Below, piece by piece: positions 52,392-64,000 of a stretch of DNA of 64,000 nucleotides. Source of the DNA: Brevipalpus yothersi (Eukaryota; Arthropoda; Arachnida; Trombidiformes; Tenuipalpidae); the NCBI GenBank assembly GCA_003956705.1, contig QZCP01000468.1, positions 62,001 to 126,000 on the forward strand, read 5' to 3'. A model generated the notes under the pieces. The model saw only the letters and a list, made by a program, of their open reading frames with translations. It did not search any database and was not told the origin of the DNA. The translations under genes and the position numbers were made by a program. Position 1 is the first letter of the stretch. Every line of letters begins with the position of its first letter.

Positions 52392-53588
52392 TCACTCAGA
52401 ACTTTTTGAAAAGATATTACGGCGAAGATTTTCGAATGGTGACTCAAAAAATATGTAGAATAGGAACGAAACCAAAACCGACATGAGAGTGAGAAGAGTT
52501 GTTCGCTCAAACTGTTTAGAATAGAAGAAAAGAAGTTAAGCAAAATCTCGAAATCTCATCTCTGGACAGAACTTACGATGTCAAAGAATGAAAAGGCTAA
52601 TAGTCCTCTAGATACAGACCAGAACCATCGAACATAAAGGGCATGGACTAAGTAGAGGGAAAAATGTAGACGGGACACACCAAGTAATAATGATACTATT
52701 TGTGTCACAGGCTGGCCTTCCGGCTGAGTAAGAGATGGTTGAGAGGAAATTTGTAGTCTCTGTAGTTTTTTGACCACTGAAATGTAGATAAGAAAATATT
52801 TCAGTTATGGAAACATTCGGAAAAATCCTTCTCTCTTACTCTTCAACACGAATTTAACTAGGACCAGTAATCCCCAAGCAAAAGCTGCCGTCCAGAAGAA
52901 TCGATAAAAGGTCAAGTAGACCACAGCCGAGTAGTAAGTATCAGGATTGAGTTTGAAAGTGTTCCAAAGAGAAGGCATGAAGGTTACTGCGGCAAAGACA
53001 ACCGGACAAACGACCCATAGGAGCTTCCTCGTGGTCTAGAAAATGGATTATCATTTCATTTGATCGTGTTAATCAAATCAAACCATATCATAGACTAGAT
53101 AAACACTTACTTTACTTAGAACGCGAATTTTATTGCGCTCATAGTAAGCCACTAGAATTCCCATGAAGTAAGGAGTCATGTGAGGTGTTGTGGGCAAATA
53201 CGAGTAATCAATGAAATCCAAGAAACCCCTATGTAATGGAAATCAGTCACAAGAAAAAATATATATGAGCACAAAAATGATGATCGATCAGACATAGAAT
53301 GCATCTTACCACCAATCCTTGTTAGCTAAGATAATTGCAGGAACATGACTTTCGTGAAACGCTACCCAACCTGTGAAAATCATGCCAGTGGCTATGATGG
53401 TGTATATAAGCAGAATTCCTGTTTTCTTATGAGAATTTAGAATTCCTATAACCACGACCGCCAAGATAAAGAGTTGGAAATCGGCACTGATGTACCAAGT
53501 ATGCGTCAAACACTGAGCGAGAGAGGATATAAAAAAGTGTGATCAAAAAGCTAGAGGCAAATTCGAGAGGAATCGTAACCAATGAAAT

Positions 53589-53640
<52 letters not shown>

Positions 53641-56600
53641 TTATTGTTTCAGATTATCAAAAAAATTTCCCCTCTTTTTTCTCAAAATCCGATAAAATGT
53701 TTTGCTTCGCCTCATCTCCCAGAGACTGGGCGATCAAACGAAAGAGTATGATTATCCAAATAAGCTCAGGGTCATCGATATCTCTAGAAGATAAAAGCGA
53801 GCATAACATTTTACCTAATTCTCAACATCAGAGTAATAAATGTTTTCAGTTTCAGAGAATCAAAATCTAGCAATGAAATCAAATCAAGAGGTGTCGATAG
53901 CATAAAATGATCTAACGTCCTCATATCATGATTGGGACATGTGATTTGAAACCTGAGTACTCAGAAATGGAGAGTGCTGGAAAAATTCTTCTCTTCATAG
54001 ATAAGTTATATCTGTCAAAATTCCAGCCTTTTGAAGAAGATTTGATCATTCTGCATCAGGTTGGTCAAAAGAATCCCTCAATTCACGATTTTATTGAGCA
54101 ACGAATAATTCATGTCAATGCTAAGTTCTGAATGCTCAATTCATATGAGAGGTCCTGATCCTCTCTTGTTTCTGGCGACGGATTTACAAGACTTACAAGA
54201 TGCCATACTCGCTCACTGATGATAGACTGATGGATTGAGGACTGATGGACTAATATTTAATGAGTGAGAAGGAAATGGGTTAAGGTTCTCATTACCACTC
54301 ACCATCTCCGTCAATCTGTCGAAGTTGTTGAAGAAAATCAAATTTTTCCACCAATTCCTCGCACAGTTGTGATAAACATTGTCTCTGACTTCCGAAATCA
54401 TTGGCCCAGTAGCAATGATGGGCCAAATCTGTTCGAGTGCCATAATACTAAGCATTCCGGGAGCAAATCTATTGAAGGTCATTTAATGATAATTATCAGT
54501 CAAGAGCGTTTGGCTGGCTTTTCTCATGAAGCAGCAGGACGATTCAGAAACTTGACCAGCTTCTCACTTACCTGAGGTATCGATTGATAGCAGAGCCCAC
54601 AAGTGAGACATCTTTCTCTATGAGATCATGAATGGAAATATACGTCAAAAATCCTCTGCAAGAAAAATATTCAGAGTTGAGAAGACAAGATAAATCTAAG
54701 AGTAGTGCCTGTAGGGCAGTATATTTTACAGCTTATCAAGCTAACCAATGGTAGTAGATGGACAAGATTCAAATTATTCCATTCAAAAACTGACCCGATA
54801 TAAAAGAAACCTTCAATCACTGCGGCATTGAAGAAAGGTTGCATGTAGATCGGCTGAAAGAATTTGGCAAAGTCAGCATCCAAGCGTGCTGCGAAGGAGA
54901 AAAAGTTGAAGAGAGATTGAGAGTGGATCAAGATTTATCCATGGATTAATGAAGGTGTTTCAACTCTTACCAACTTTCGCAATCAAAAGTGGTTCTATTC
55001 CGCCGAATGATGAATGGGCAGCTATAATGATGATCACCCAAACAAGTCTCATAACATCTATGCTTGCTTTCCGCATTCCGAATCTGTCACCTGTTGGCCA
55101 TTAGTTAGGTAAAGGATTACAAATTTTTTTCTTTTTTTTTGGTTTCATGTGTACCTTTTAAAGTCAGTAAATCAATAGTAGCTGTGATTGCGGAAATGCT
55201 AGAAACCGTTTTGTCCATCTTCCCTTGCTTGAGCCGCATAAATGCATCATACACGGTTAAGCTTGAGACTAAGAGAACCATCGCAACAAGATACATGCTG
55301 CAGGGAATTTACCAGAGAAACATAGGGTTGATTGATCAGGAAAATAATTCATAGGCATAAGTGAGAATAGAAAAAGTTGTTTAATAAAATAGTCGTTGTG
55401 ATTTTTCCATCACGCGATGCAGAGATCCTAAGTTTCGTTACATAGGTCAGTATCCGTTCAACTGCACGGAAATTCAATTGATCTACACTAATAATGGACT
55501 TTATAACTGCCTAATTTTTTTCTAATGATACTGCATTTCACCATGTATTAGTGATCGATTGTGATGGGAAAAAATGATCGATGACATCAGTTCTTTCTGT
55601 TGGCAATCAAATCTATAAGTCCTGTTCGTTGATCCTAAGAAGTTCTTCGTTTCCTAATGATTGCTCGTGAGTTTGCATGAAATTATTTCCACAGCAAACT
55701 CATTGGTACCTCAGTAAACTAGAATTTTAAGTTTGGGCTTTTCCTCTCCCTCTATCTTCTGAGAACGAAAATTTTCTACTCCCAATCATTATACATTGAT
55801 AAGGCAACTCTTCTCTTAAAACTTTGCCTCGAGCAACATGCATATATATACTCACATGGACAGCAATTGAGATGAGGTAAGCTGAGCGATCTGGGTGAGT
55901 TCCTTGGCCTCATCACAATATAATTTCTCTTCGAATCGAAATGATGAATTAAGAGCTGTAAAAGCAAAGGCGTCAGTTGAACCGAAATTTTTCCAAGTGA
56001 TCCAAATTACCTTTGTTTAGCATGGGCAAAATTTCGTTGCTGGAACAAGTGTTTGGAATACAAAGTCCAATATGAAGGGAAAAGTTATTCACAAGCATCC
56101 AAGAACCTTTCAACAGATTTCTGTTTGGTTCATTGAGCACAGGTTTAGCTTTGAGTATACAGTGTTTTCCTTTGAATTTTAGCTCTGTTTCCTCAGCATT
56201 TGATCTCAAACTGAGACATTCGTCATAGTCGCCGAAATCTGTCACTGTTCCATCTAGAAGACCACTAGGAACGGTGCCAGAAGCATCAACCACTGAAAGT
56301 GAATAATAGTAAAAATTTTTCGGTCAATTCCTTTGGTTAAAAAAATCGATCATAAAACTCTCGATCACAAACGTTAACGTCAGATTGGGACTGAACAATT
56401 AGACCTTCAAAAAATGAATTCGTTTGTAAAACCTTCATGATCAAAATAAGATTGAGAGATCAGCTTGTACTGTTATCGAATGTATCAGAATTCTTCGAAA
56501 AGGATATAATATTTGCTGTACACACATGCATTAATTTTCACGCATCAATCGGAAGGTCACTTATGAACACATCCAGTTCTTACAAGTTTTGTTAAAATAA

Positions 56601-56994
56601 CCTGGTTGTAATGAGCTTCTGTGGAAAAATACACATCTTCTTGAAGCTTGTGTAAAACTTTATGATTTCTAATGAAACTATGGATTTTTCCCTGAATCCG
56701 ATGAACATGTAAACTTTATAACTCACTTTTCATGGAGATTGGCTCATAGTGCGTCAGACCAGAGAGAATTTTTCGAATTGTCTTCTCACATTCACTAAGT
56801 CGCGTTTTCCCATTGTTAGCTTCGTGCAAAGCATCCCAGAGGAAAGATTTCCGTTGAATAGAATCTCTCAAATCTGAATTCGAAAAATGTTCACTTGACG
56901 ATGAGTTGAAAGACAAACGAAGACCAAGAATTGGACTTTGGAGGAATAAAAAAAGTGTTAAGATGAGAGGAGGACCACGAAAAAACGAGAACAT
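52392..56994 (-). CDS. Nose resistant to fluoxetine (NRF-6) family acyltransferase-3 membrane protein
   Basis: This is a multi-pass membrane protein with an N-terminal NRF domain and a C-terminal acyltransferase-3 domain. NRF-6 proteins in nematodes act in lipid and drug transport. Thirteen exons along the minus strand are 56994-56727, 56292-56011, 55955-55856, 55297-55155, 55090-54971, 54888-54795, 54655-54572, 54468-54303, 53512-53310, 53228-53111, 53035-52840, 52776-52577 and 52511-52392. The sum is 2094 nt, giving 697 aa with all phases consistent. A signal peptide (ILTLFLFLQSPILGL) is followed by the luminal NRF domain (SGLLDGTVTDFGDYDECLSL, HIGLCIPNTCSS). The acyltransferase part has about ten helices: IDVMRLVWVIIIIAAHSSF carries the conserved His, then NWWKNLIFFNNF, THTWYISADFQLFIL, TPYFMGILVAYYE and SRLHFSLYLVHALYVRWFW. 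Exon calls come from motifs and splice phase. Confidence 0.92.
53587..53637. repeat. (GA)n microsatellite in an NRF-6-like intron
   Basis: A GA run of about 50 nt lies in the 790-nt intron 53513-54302. It reads as CT in the transcript, close after the donor side. Confidence 0.9.
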
Positions 56995-58568
56995 GGTTTC
57001 AAATGATTAAGTGGCTGAGGCTGTCATCAACAAACTTTGCAAGCTCTCAGTCAAAATTCACAAAGGCAATGAATCGGAGCATAGTGGTCAGAAGAATTTT
57101 ATTTGATGCTCCGATCGAAATTTTCGGAAAACCAGTTGCATTCTGAAGTCAAGAAACTAGAGAGCAGTTTTGGAGATCGATGGAGTAGCCAGCATCATCA
57201 GAACCCGTTCCTTGCAAGTTGATTAATGTCTCCAGGGCTTAATGAATAGCCTTGTCTGAATAATCGTGTTTACTGGTGATGAAGGTGGTTTTACAGATAC
57301 TTACGATTTAGAAGGGTAATGATTGCGTCAAATCGAAGCCGTTGTCTTAGGCCTAGTTCTTGAGAACGCTATCGAATGCTACTTCGATACAAACAAACTA
57401 GGGTCACGCTCATTCCGCTCATTCCGCTCGCTCCATTCGCTTGGTCTTTGGTCCAATAAAAACTTGATAGACAATAAGCTGTACCATCTGTATGTGAAAG
57501 ATCTGGAACTTATGCTGGAAATTGCGCTTATGTATCTCATTTTCGCTTTTCTCTCCCTGGAACCACTCTTTTCTACTGTCTCTGGCTTATCGCATTCTAT
57601 CTGTTGCTCCTAGAGAATAACCTCCTCTTCTAACAATTAGGTCCACTTTTGTTCATCGGGCTCAATGTTTATAAGGCAGTGAAGGTAGTGGAGGCCGTAT
57701 AAGGCCTCAAATGATAACTATAATATTATATAAGTATAATAGCTTCCATTTTTGTAAAATTTTTCAGTATAAAATTGAGAGGATTGATTCTTAATTCAAA
57801 TTCCAATAAGAAGCTTGAGGACGTTAATAAAAAATTATTACATTTAAGTGTCGTTTTTTGAACCAAATTACTTCCAATGTTCTGTATCTTGGTTCGCTTT
57901 TTTCTAAAAATTAGCATTTTACTCTTCTCCATGCAGATAAAAAATTTATGTCCTTCTCCCAAATCGATGGTCACTTACACATGACTCCATGTACTGTCTT
58001 TCCAGTGATTCTTCAGCCTCTTGATCTAAAAAGTTTCTGTCCCTCATTTATCGGGAGCATTCAATGGGATCCGCGTTTCGAACCTTGGATTTCCTAAGGA
58101 TATTTCGTGCATCATCATAGCAACTGATAGTCTCAAATTGTTCTAGATTATTGATAAATTTTTCGATATTTTAATTGATAAATATTCCACAAATGATTGG
58201 AAATTGAAATTCAGTATGAATGTGAAATAAATAAGGCATAAATAGATGTATGAGAAAATAATAAATGCCAAATGAGGGAGGGTGAGATTGAATCTCGGTA
58301 GCTGCATTAGGGGTACTTATAAAAGAAGGTCTTAACGAATAGGGCTATTTTCTAGATTCCTAGATTTTTCACCGGTTAGAGTAGTCAATTCGATGTTGAC
58401 CATGATTGTGAGCATCTCATCAATACTTATTTCTCCTCAACAGTTTTTCTGGAGGGAAAAGAGCTTGGCTCAGTTTTGCTTTAGATATTCTCAGAAAAAA
58501 TTCAGATAGAAATTAATAAATCCTGATATTGTAGGAATCAACGAGCACTGGATTGGAAAAAATCATCA
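56995..58568. other. Intergenic region between NRF-6-like and ZP genes
   Basis: The region contains the NRF-6-like upstream region and the ZP-gene 3' flank. A short tandem of TCATTCCGC-like units lies near 57409-57440. No coding exon was recognised; the open frame at 57323-57613 lacks recognisable features. Confidence 0.5.
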
Positions 58569-61500
58569 TCAATCTCTGATGTAGGCTCGATTGATATATG
58601 GACCAGAGGCTGAATAAATTGAACTGGCAGCAGTGCTAGCATTTTTTCTTCTTCTTCGTCGTTGCAATATGCATCCAACCAGCAATATAATGGCAAACAT
58701 TAGAAGAAGACTAGCAACAGCTACTCCAATGGCAAACTTCCTCATCGATATACAGAATTCGTCGTCTGTGGTAACTTTCTTGGGTGATATAAGATCAACT
58801 AGAAGAAAAATTGATATTTTAACAAGGATGAATATAATCTATACAATCTATAATAATCTATAATAATCTATAATAATCTATATTTACAAATTAGACTTAC
58901 CCTCTTCATCGTCATCTGCCTCATTAACATAGAGTCCAGAATGAACCTCAACACTTAGATCACGTATTTCTTCATGACGGAGAGATAGAAGACTGGAATC
59001 GTTGACATCTGTTGTATCACGTCTTCTTCTTCGATAGCCCAGTTCATTTTGATTGCATTCAGGAGGCTTTTGAAAAAAACAAAGATTAATAATCAAAAAT
59101 AATCAGAAAATACTATTTTCTACTTTACTAGGCTACTTTATCTTGTACTTTTTCTCTATAGCTTTGTAATTTGGCATTAATTCACAGCCTTATTGAATGA
59201 AAAACTGTCCTCATCACTAGATATATCAAGGTTATTGGAAAATTTCACTGCTCAAAGGGCAGAGAAAAAAGTGACAAAGATGTACTAAGGGAATGACTTC
59301 CTGGAAAAATACTGTCCCGCTCGAGAAAACCCCAAAGTTGCATTAAACTCCAGCATCCTAAATCAGATTAGATCTCATCCTCATCATACTCGAGTGATTC
59401 AGATTTCTCTATCTAGGAAAACAGTTAATTTTGGCATCATTTATGATACCTGTTACAAGTTCCCACCGTTGTTATTCTGAAGAAGAAAAGTGGAAAGAGA
59501 TCTTTCCACTTTCCACTGGAGGCTTTCGATTCAATAATAAGCATTGACCACCAATCAAGGTGATTCCTTCATTTATCATGATGAACTATGCTGACAGGAT
59601 TGAATCACTCAAAGAGTAGAATGGGTAACGAAAGATTTCATCGAAAGATAAGACAACTCACCAGATCATCGCAACCACCTTTCTCTTTGACACAAAGTTT
59701 AACGTTACATTGATAATAGACAGAGGATGTGTAAGGAAACTTGTGAGCCTGGAACGAGACGGTGGCACGAGTGAGGTTACGATCATATTCGAAAGGTCCT
59801 AGAATTTCTCCATCGATTGGACATCTGTAAAAGAGTTCAACATAGATTCAGTATAATGAGCTCTGGACATACGCTGACTTAAATTAATTACCCTTCATCA
59901 TTCAATAAGGGTTGCTCTGCCCAATTGAGTCCATCTCTGACCAAACAATTGGTGACTTTCATCCCATAGAAAGGTTGTGCATCAATCGAGATAGAAAGAG
60001 TAAGTCGGTCCCCAATTTTGACATTTTCAGCAATTGCTTCTTCTTTAGTGTCTGAGACGTAAATTTTCATGGAGCAAGTGGGTAAAGGAGCTGAAACAGT
60101 CACCGATGTAGCTCCTGGAGTACTGAGAAGAGAAAAAAATTCCATTAAATTCCACATTCTCGTTGAATGGCTAAGAATTTTCTGTCATCGTGCAGACAAA
60201 GAAGCTCATATTTGCGTTCATGCTGGAAAAATTTCGAAGGCATCCTGATATAAATCAGTTCACAACTCAGGTCAAAACTTTCGAATATCATACATATCAT
60301 ATCATACATGTATATGTTCATGCACTATGTTACTGAATCAAACGAGACATTTGATGAAACATTACTGTGATTCCGTTTTGAGAGAAGGAATTTTGCCCAT
60401 GACTGAGCAAAATAAGCAAAAGAGTGAACAACCCCTTAGTCCGATGTCACGGACGCAGTTTCATCTAGAGAGAGAGAGAGAGAGATCAATAGTTTTTTTC
60501 AGAAAAATGGACAGTACTTTCGAAAGATAGAGAAGATTTTCTGGGTAGATAACCATCCTTTTTCTCCTAACTTTCAGTTTTGATCAATTTAGCTTAATTA
60601 GAAGTTCTCCAAAAAAGTTCTCAATTATCAAACTCAGTGAAGAAGGGAGAAAACTGTAGTTTTGCAAGTAAACATCTGAAGATTCCAAGTTGTCATTTGA
60701 TTTGCCTATAAGTTCCTAATCGAAGACATTCTCAAGTTTAATTGTTTGAATAGGTCGAATATGACCCAAAAGACGTCTCCTATCTCAACAACGATTCAAG
60801 GACACGATTCTTTGGAATGTGGAGCAGAATTCAAATTAACTTGAAAGGCTACGGGTTCATAATTGAAAGTACACTTCCTTTTGGCGGAAGTGAAAGAAGA
60901 GAAAGAGAAAAAATCTTTCTGGCGATGTCGCTTCAGCGAATCAAGAGCCATCAGTTCACATCAACAAGATTGAGGGGCAAGTTGGTAGAGAGCAACTTCC
61001 TTGCCGAGTACTTTTCTTATTGAAAAGAATACCAGTTTGTGCAACAGGTGAGAGAGATGGAAAAAGAGACAGAGAAAGAAACAGAAAGAAAGAGATAGAA
61101 AGAGAGAGAAAGAGGAGAAAAGTAAGATATGTTAATCTTGGATGAGGAATCATGTCTTCCTTTTTGACCGTAGTAAGAAGAAAAGAAAAGAATTCTTCAT
61201 CTTCTCTCCATTCCTAACCAGTGCATTGAGATCAATTTCAGTTAATCAAGCGTATTTTGTATGATGATTCTCATGGTTATTGAGATATTCAAACAACGGT
61301 TTCGATGATTCGGACAATCTAAATCACCAGCTTCCAGAATTCGTAGTCAATACTATCTGTTGGCAAGATTATTCTACTAACAAAGCGTAAGAGAGCATCC
61401 ATTCACGTATTCGTTTCACAAGTGATTGAAACAATTGATCATCAACCAGAGGCTATTGTTGAGTTATTCTTGAACTAGCCATATTCAAACATCTATAAAC

Positions 61501-62296
61501 TATCAGTTAATGATTCTATCAGGGCAGAATGCCTCAAGAATCCATGAAAAATTCAATTATCTATCACTCGCACGAGAGTTCTGTGAGCGAGCAATTTTTT
61601 CATTGAGCAGTGAAAGTTTGTCGCGACATGAGCATTAAAAGGTTACTTCATCAATCAAACTTTGATTGAGTAGGGTTGAAAGTGGAAAAAAGTTTGACAA
61701 ACTTTCCAAAGTTCTATTCATGAGGCACCACAATTTACTGGCCATTTTGAAACTCACCTGATATTGAAAGAGTTATCCACTTTCTTTTCCTTTGTCTGAT
61801 ATTTACATCTCACATGATAGCCTTTACCTTGATCGGTGACCAGTTTAGGATGAGGCTGAACAACTACAGTGTTGAAGTATTCGATTCCATCGTCCTGAGA
61901 AAATGAAAATAAATACATTAAGAATTTTCAGCCAGACTGATTGTATTCTGATAAGATTTGGAATGAAAGGAGAAAAAATCAAAAACAAAGACCACTCACC
62001 ACGTCAGCGCTCATCGTATTGCAAGATCTCAGAGGCAGAACATAGGTCACATTATCACGGCTATTATACTCTACCATACATGATGAATTTTGTGATAATC
62101 CTTTGGGGTAAATCAATCCATGGAATGATGATGTGTTAATTGTAACCAAAATGTTGTTACTATTACACTCGATATGAACATCGGACATCAGATTATCATC
62201 CGTCCTTGTTGTGATTACAGTCTGACCATTGGAATGTGATAAAAATGATGTCAAAATCAAAACAAACTGGACAAACAAACTAGTCCTAGGTCCCAT
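58569..62296 (-). CDS. Zona-pellucida-domain transmembrane protein (cuticlin-like)
   Basis: ZP-domain proteins polymerise in apical extracellular matrix and cuticle. Exons along the minus strand are 62296-62000, 61894-61758, 60122-59892, 59824-59662, 59066-58901 and 58798-58569. The sum is 1224 nt, giving 407 aa. A signal peptide starts MGPRTSLFVQFVLILTSFLS. The ZP domain spans about residues 38-276: VHIECNSNNILVTINT, LPLRSCNTMSAD, GYHVRCKYQTKE, IGDRLTLSISID, FYGMKVTNCLVRDG, CPIDGEILGPFEYD and VYYQCNVKLCVKEKGGCD. The spaced cysteines match the family. A pentabasic RRRRR site (about 288-292) after the domain fits the furin-type cleavage that releases ZP proteins. A transmembrane helix (FAIGVAVASLLLMFAIILLV) near 350-373 and a short basic cytosolic tail ending RAYIRD follow. 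Start choice: the first ATG before a signal peptide. Confidence 0.92.
58840..58884. repeat. 10-bp tandem repeat in a ZP-gene intron
   Basis: About four copies of AATCTATAAT lie in the 102-nt intron 58799-58900, so they make up a large part of it. Confidence 0.8.
60469..60485. repeat. Short GA run
   Basis: A GA run of about 17 nt in the 1.6-kb intron (60123-61757) of the ZP gene. A second, GAAA-rich imperfect run lies at about 61047-61120. I see no nested gene in this intron. Confidence 0.7.
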
Positions 62297-63280
62297 AGCT
62301 GATGGTCGATGTGTCCAATTGTGATTAAAGATGGTCCAAAGGTAACAAAAGCTCAAAAAGGATGATCATTCATAAAAAATTCAACATGAATCTCCAACTA
62401 TAGACATTAAGTTTTCACTCAGCTCAAAAGTTCTTGGATACAGTTGAACAAGAAGAAGAAGAAAAAGTATAGAACCGGTTTTCGTTGATGGCCAACAAGG
62501 AAAGAAAAAAATATCTCCTCCTTCGCACACCTCCCAGGGAATGAATCAGAAAGATTCAAAATGATTCAGAACTTTAGATCATGATAGAGAGAAAGAAAAT
62601 TCAGCTAAAGAAGAATTAGAGGGAGTTCGGTGCCCTCTCATGATGTTGGTAGCAGGAAATATAAAAAAAACGGTATCACAATATACATTACACACTTTAT
62701 CATTAGAAATGATCTTCTTGGAATTCAACATGTGAGTGTTTTTGATTGTGAGATTTACTTGGAATAATCTTTTTTTCGTCAATAATTCTCAATGTAATTG
62801 AAAAGTATGCAAATTTTCTTCAAGAATTAAAAATAAACCGATGGAAAACATTTTCAACACTTCGCAGCAGATCATGGGAAATTGTGAGTGAGTGTGAGTA
62901 TGTGATGCTCAGAGTTTCGATTGTCTCCATGATATACTTTCATGGAGTGATCAAAGATATGGAAGATGAGCAGTTGGAGATCAATGCATGATGAGCCCAT
63001 TTTCATAGAAAATATGAAGCTTCCGGCTGCCAGTAGTCAAGCTGAAATTGTCCGAAAAAATAGAATCTCAATTGCAAGATGAAAAGAAGGAGAGAAGCAC
63101 CAAAAATGAGGGAGGGAATCAAGTATGATTCCAATCATGCATTGCTAAGAATTGCATAGCATCATCGCTTGTGGCCTCGACGGCTACCTTAGAGTAAAAA
63201 TCTTGAAGGCTTCCAAGGAGTAGATGCAGGTGAGGAGAGGCTATTTCTTTCTCTACCTATTTAATTTTCTTCGAATTTTT
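62297..63280. other. Upstream region of the ZP gene
   Basis: This AT-rich region should contain the ZP-gene promoter. No coding exon was recognised. Confidence 0.5.
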
Positions 63281-64000
63281 GAGTCACGATCAGCTTTTGA
63301 CTGATCGCCATTCTTGAAAGAGAATTGAGAGTTTTCGTTTCTTCCTCAGATAATTTGAGCTGCCTCTGGAGCTCATCAATTTGAGCCACATATTCTCCAT
63401 ATCGAGCAGAGAACATGGAACGAAGAGAGAGGCGAAAGCAGCAGCATCTTCTTTCAATGCTTCCAATTCTTTTCGTAACTTGGTAATTGTCTTTGTTACA
63501 ACAGCTTTTTCTGTCTCATACTTGGATTCGAGATTCACGAGCACAACTTATGCAGTTTGCTTGTTAGCTTTCAGAATTGTTTGGAGAGTTGCACCCTGTT
63601 CACGCTTAGTAGCTAGGAGAGCTTTAAGTTTGATAAGTTACTCAGAATCAATGGACGAGGCAACACCAGAGGACGGAAATTGGCTTGATATTCAGTTTAA
63701 ATTTTTTTACCGGTTCCAATTTTCTCCTGAAAAACAGCAAACCTCTTACTTGGTGGTTTCATAATCTACTTGACTTGACTTCAAATTGGATAAAGTTTTT
63801 TGTAGGCTTGTATTATCATCTTTCAAATCATTCATATCATTCGATAATCTCTTTGCGCTCTTTAACTTAGATTCTTTCCTTCACATTAATTAGCTTCTCC
63901 ATGATATCATTACCATGAGAAGAAAGACGGTCCCTTTCAGATTCAATTGTGGCGAGTTCTGAGCGAAGTCATTTCAATTCACGTTGCGAAGTGGATGTGA
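63281..64000 (-). pseudogene. Bicaudal-D-like processed pseudogene, partial
   Basis: The minus strand encodes a decayed copy of the Bicaudal D coiled-coil adaptor, which links dynein to cargo. Recognisable fragments in order from the window edge: LRSELATIESERDRLSSHG, GATLQTILKANKQTA, VNLESKYETEKAVVTKT, KLRKELEALKEDAAAFASL and then, in another frame, MFSARYGEYVAQIDELQRQL and NSLSRMAISQKLIV. Several in-frame stops interrupt it, including a TGA where an Arg codon is expected at about 63972. A 2-nt insertion near 63430 shifts the frame inside a CTCTCT run. No introns are visible over about 700 nt of coding homology, which points to a retrocopy. The copy runs off the right edge. Its parent gene is not in the window. 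Confidence 0.85.

Noticed and set aside
57323..57613. Open frame of 96 residues between the NRF-6-like and ZP genes
   Set aside because: It contains a short nucleotide tandem (FRSFRS) and no recognisable domain, so it is likely spurious.

Overview
This is an animal nuclear-genome window. It has spliced genes with mostly short GT-AG introns (about 50-120 nt), a eukaryotic serine tRNA, AT-rich spacers and many (GA)n/(CT)n microsatellites. The gene set includes a TRP-gamma-like TRPC channel, GluN1, a nose-resistant-to-fluoxetine acyltransferase, a Tramtrack-type BTB protein, a MATH-BTB protein and a ZP-domain protein, which fits an arthropod. The compact layout suggests a mite or other small chelicerate, but that is inference and I cannot name the species.

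Layout, left to right: DDOST/OST48 3' end (+, 1-785, partial); TRPC channel (-, 1104-5049); a very short filamin-like gene (+, 6586-7390); an SLC16 monocarboxylate transporter (+, 8510-14328) whose large first intron contains a single-exon carboxylesterase on the opposite strand (-, 9692-11317); a CT tract broken by a 128-N gap (14891-15018); an unrecognised coiled-coil, probably tail-anchored protein gene (+, about 16175-21380); UBXN4/erasin (-, 22277-23843); a taperin/phostensin-like gene (+, 25366-30809) whose first intron carries an inverted, frameshifted copy of a coiled-coil-gene exon; IGHMBP2 helicase (+, 32575-35425); NMDA receptor subunit 1 (-, 35997-39465); tRNA-Ser(CGA) (-, 40392-40473); USP22/non-stop (-, 40523-42632); SNX3/12 (+, 43482-44243); a secreted pancreatic-lipase-family protein (+, 44552-46946); a BTB-only protein (-, 48018-48759) divergent from a SPOP-like MATH-BTB protein (+, 49464-50789); an NRF-6 family acyltransferase (-, 52392-56994); a ZP-domain membrane protein (-, 58569-62296); and an intronless decayed Bicaudal-D copy running off the right edge (-, about 63280-64000).

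The genes are unrelated housekeeping, signalling and membrane genes, not one pathway. Exon joins were made by eye from GT-AG sites, and each CDS was checked for phase continuity and a total length divisible by three. I found no mobile element, CRISPR array or clearly new multi-gene system. The most notable items are the inverted exon duplication, the nested esterase, the Bicaudal-D retrocopy, the IGHMBP2 tail lacking R3H/AN1 domains, and the orphan coiled-coil gene with two possible 3' ends.
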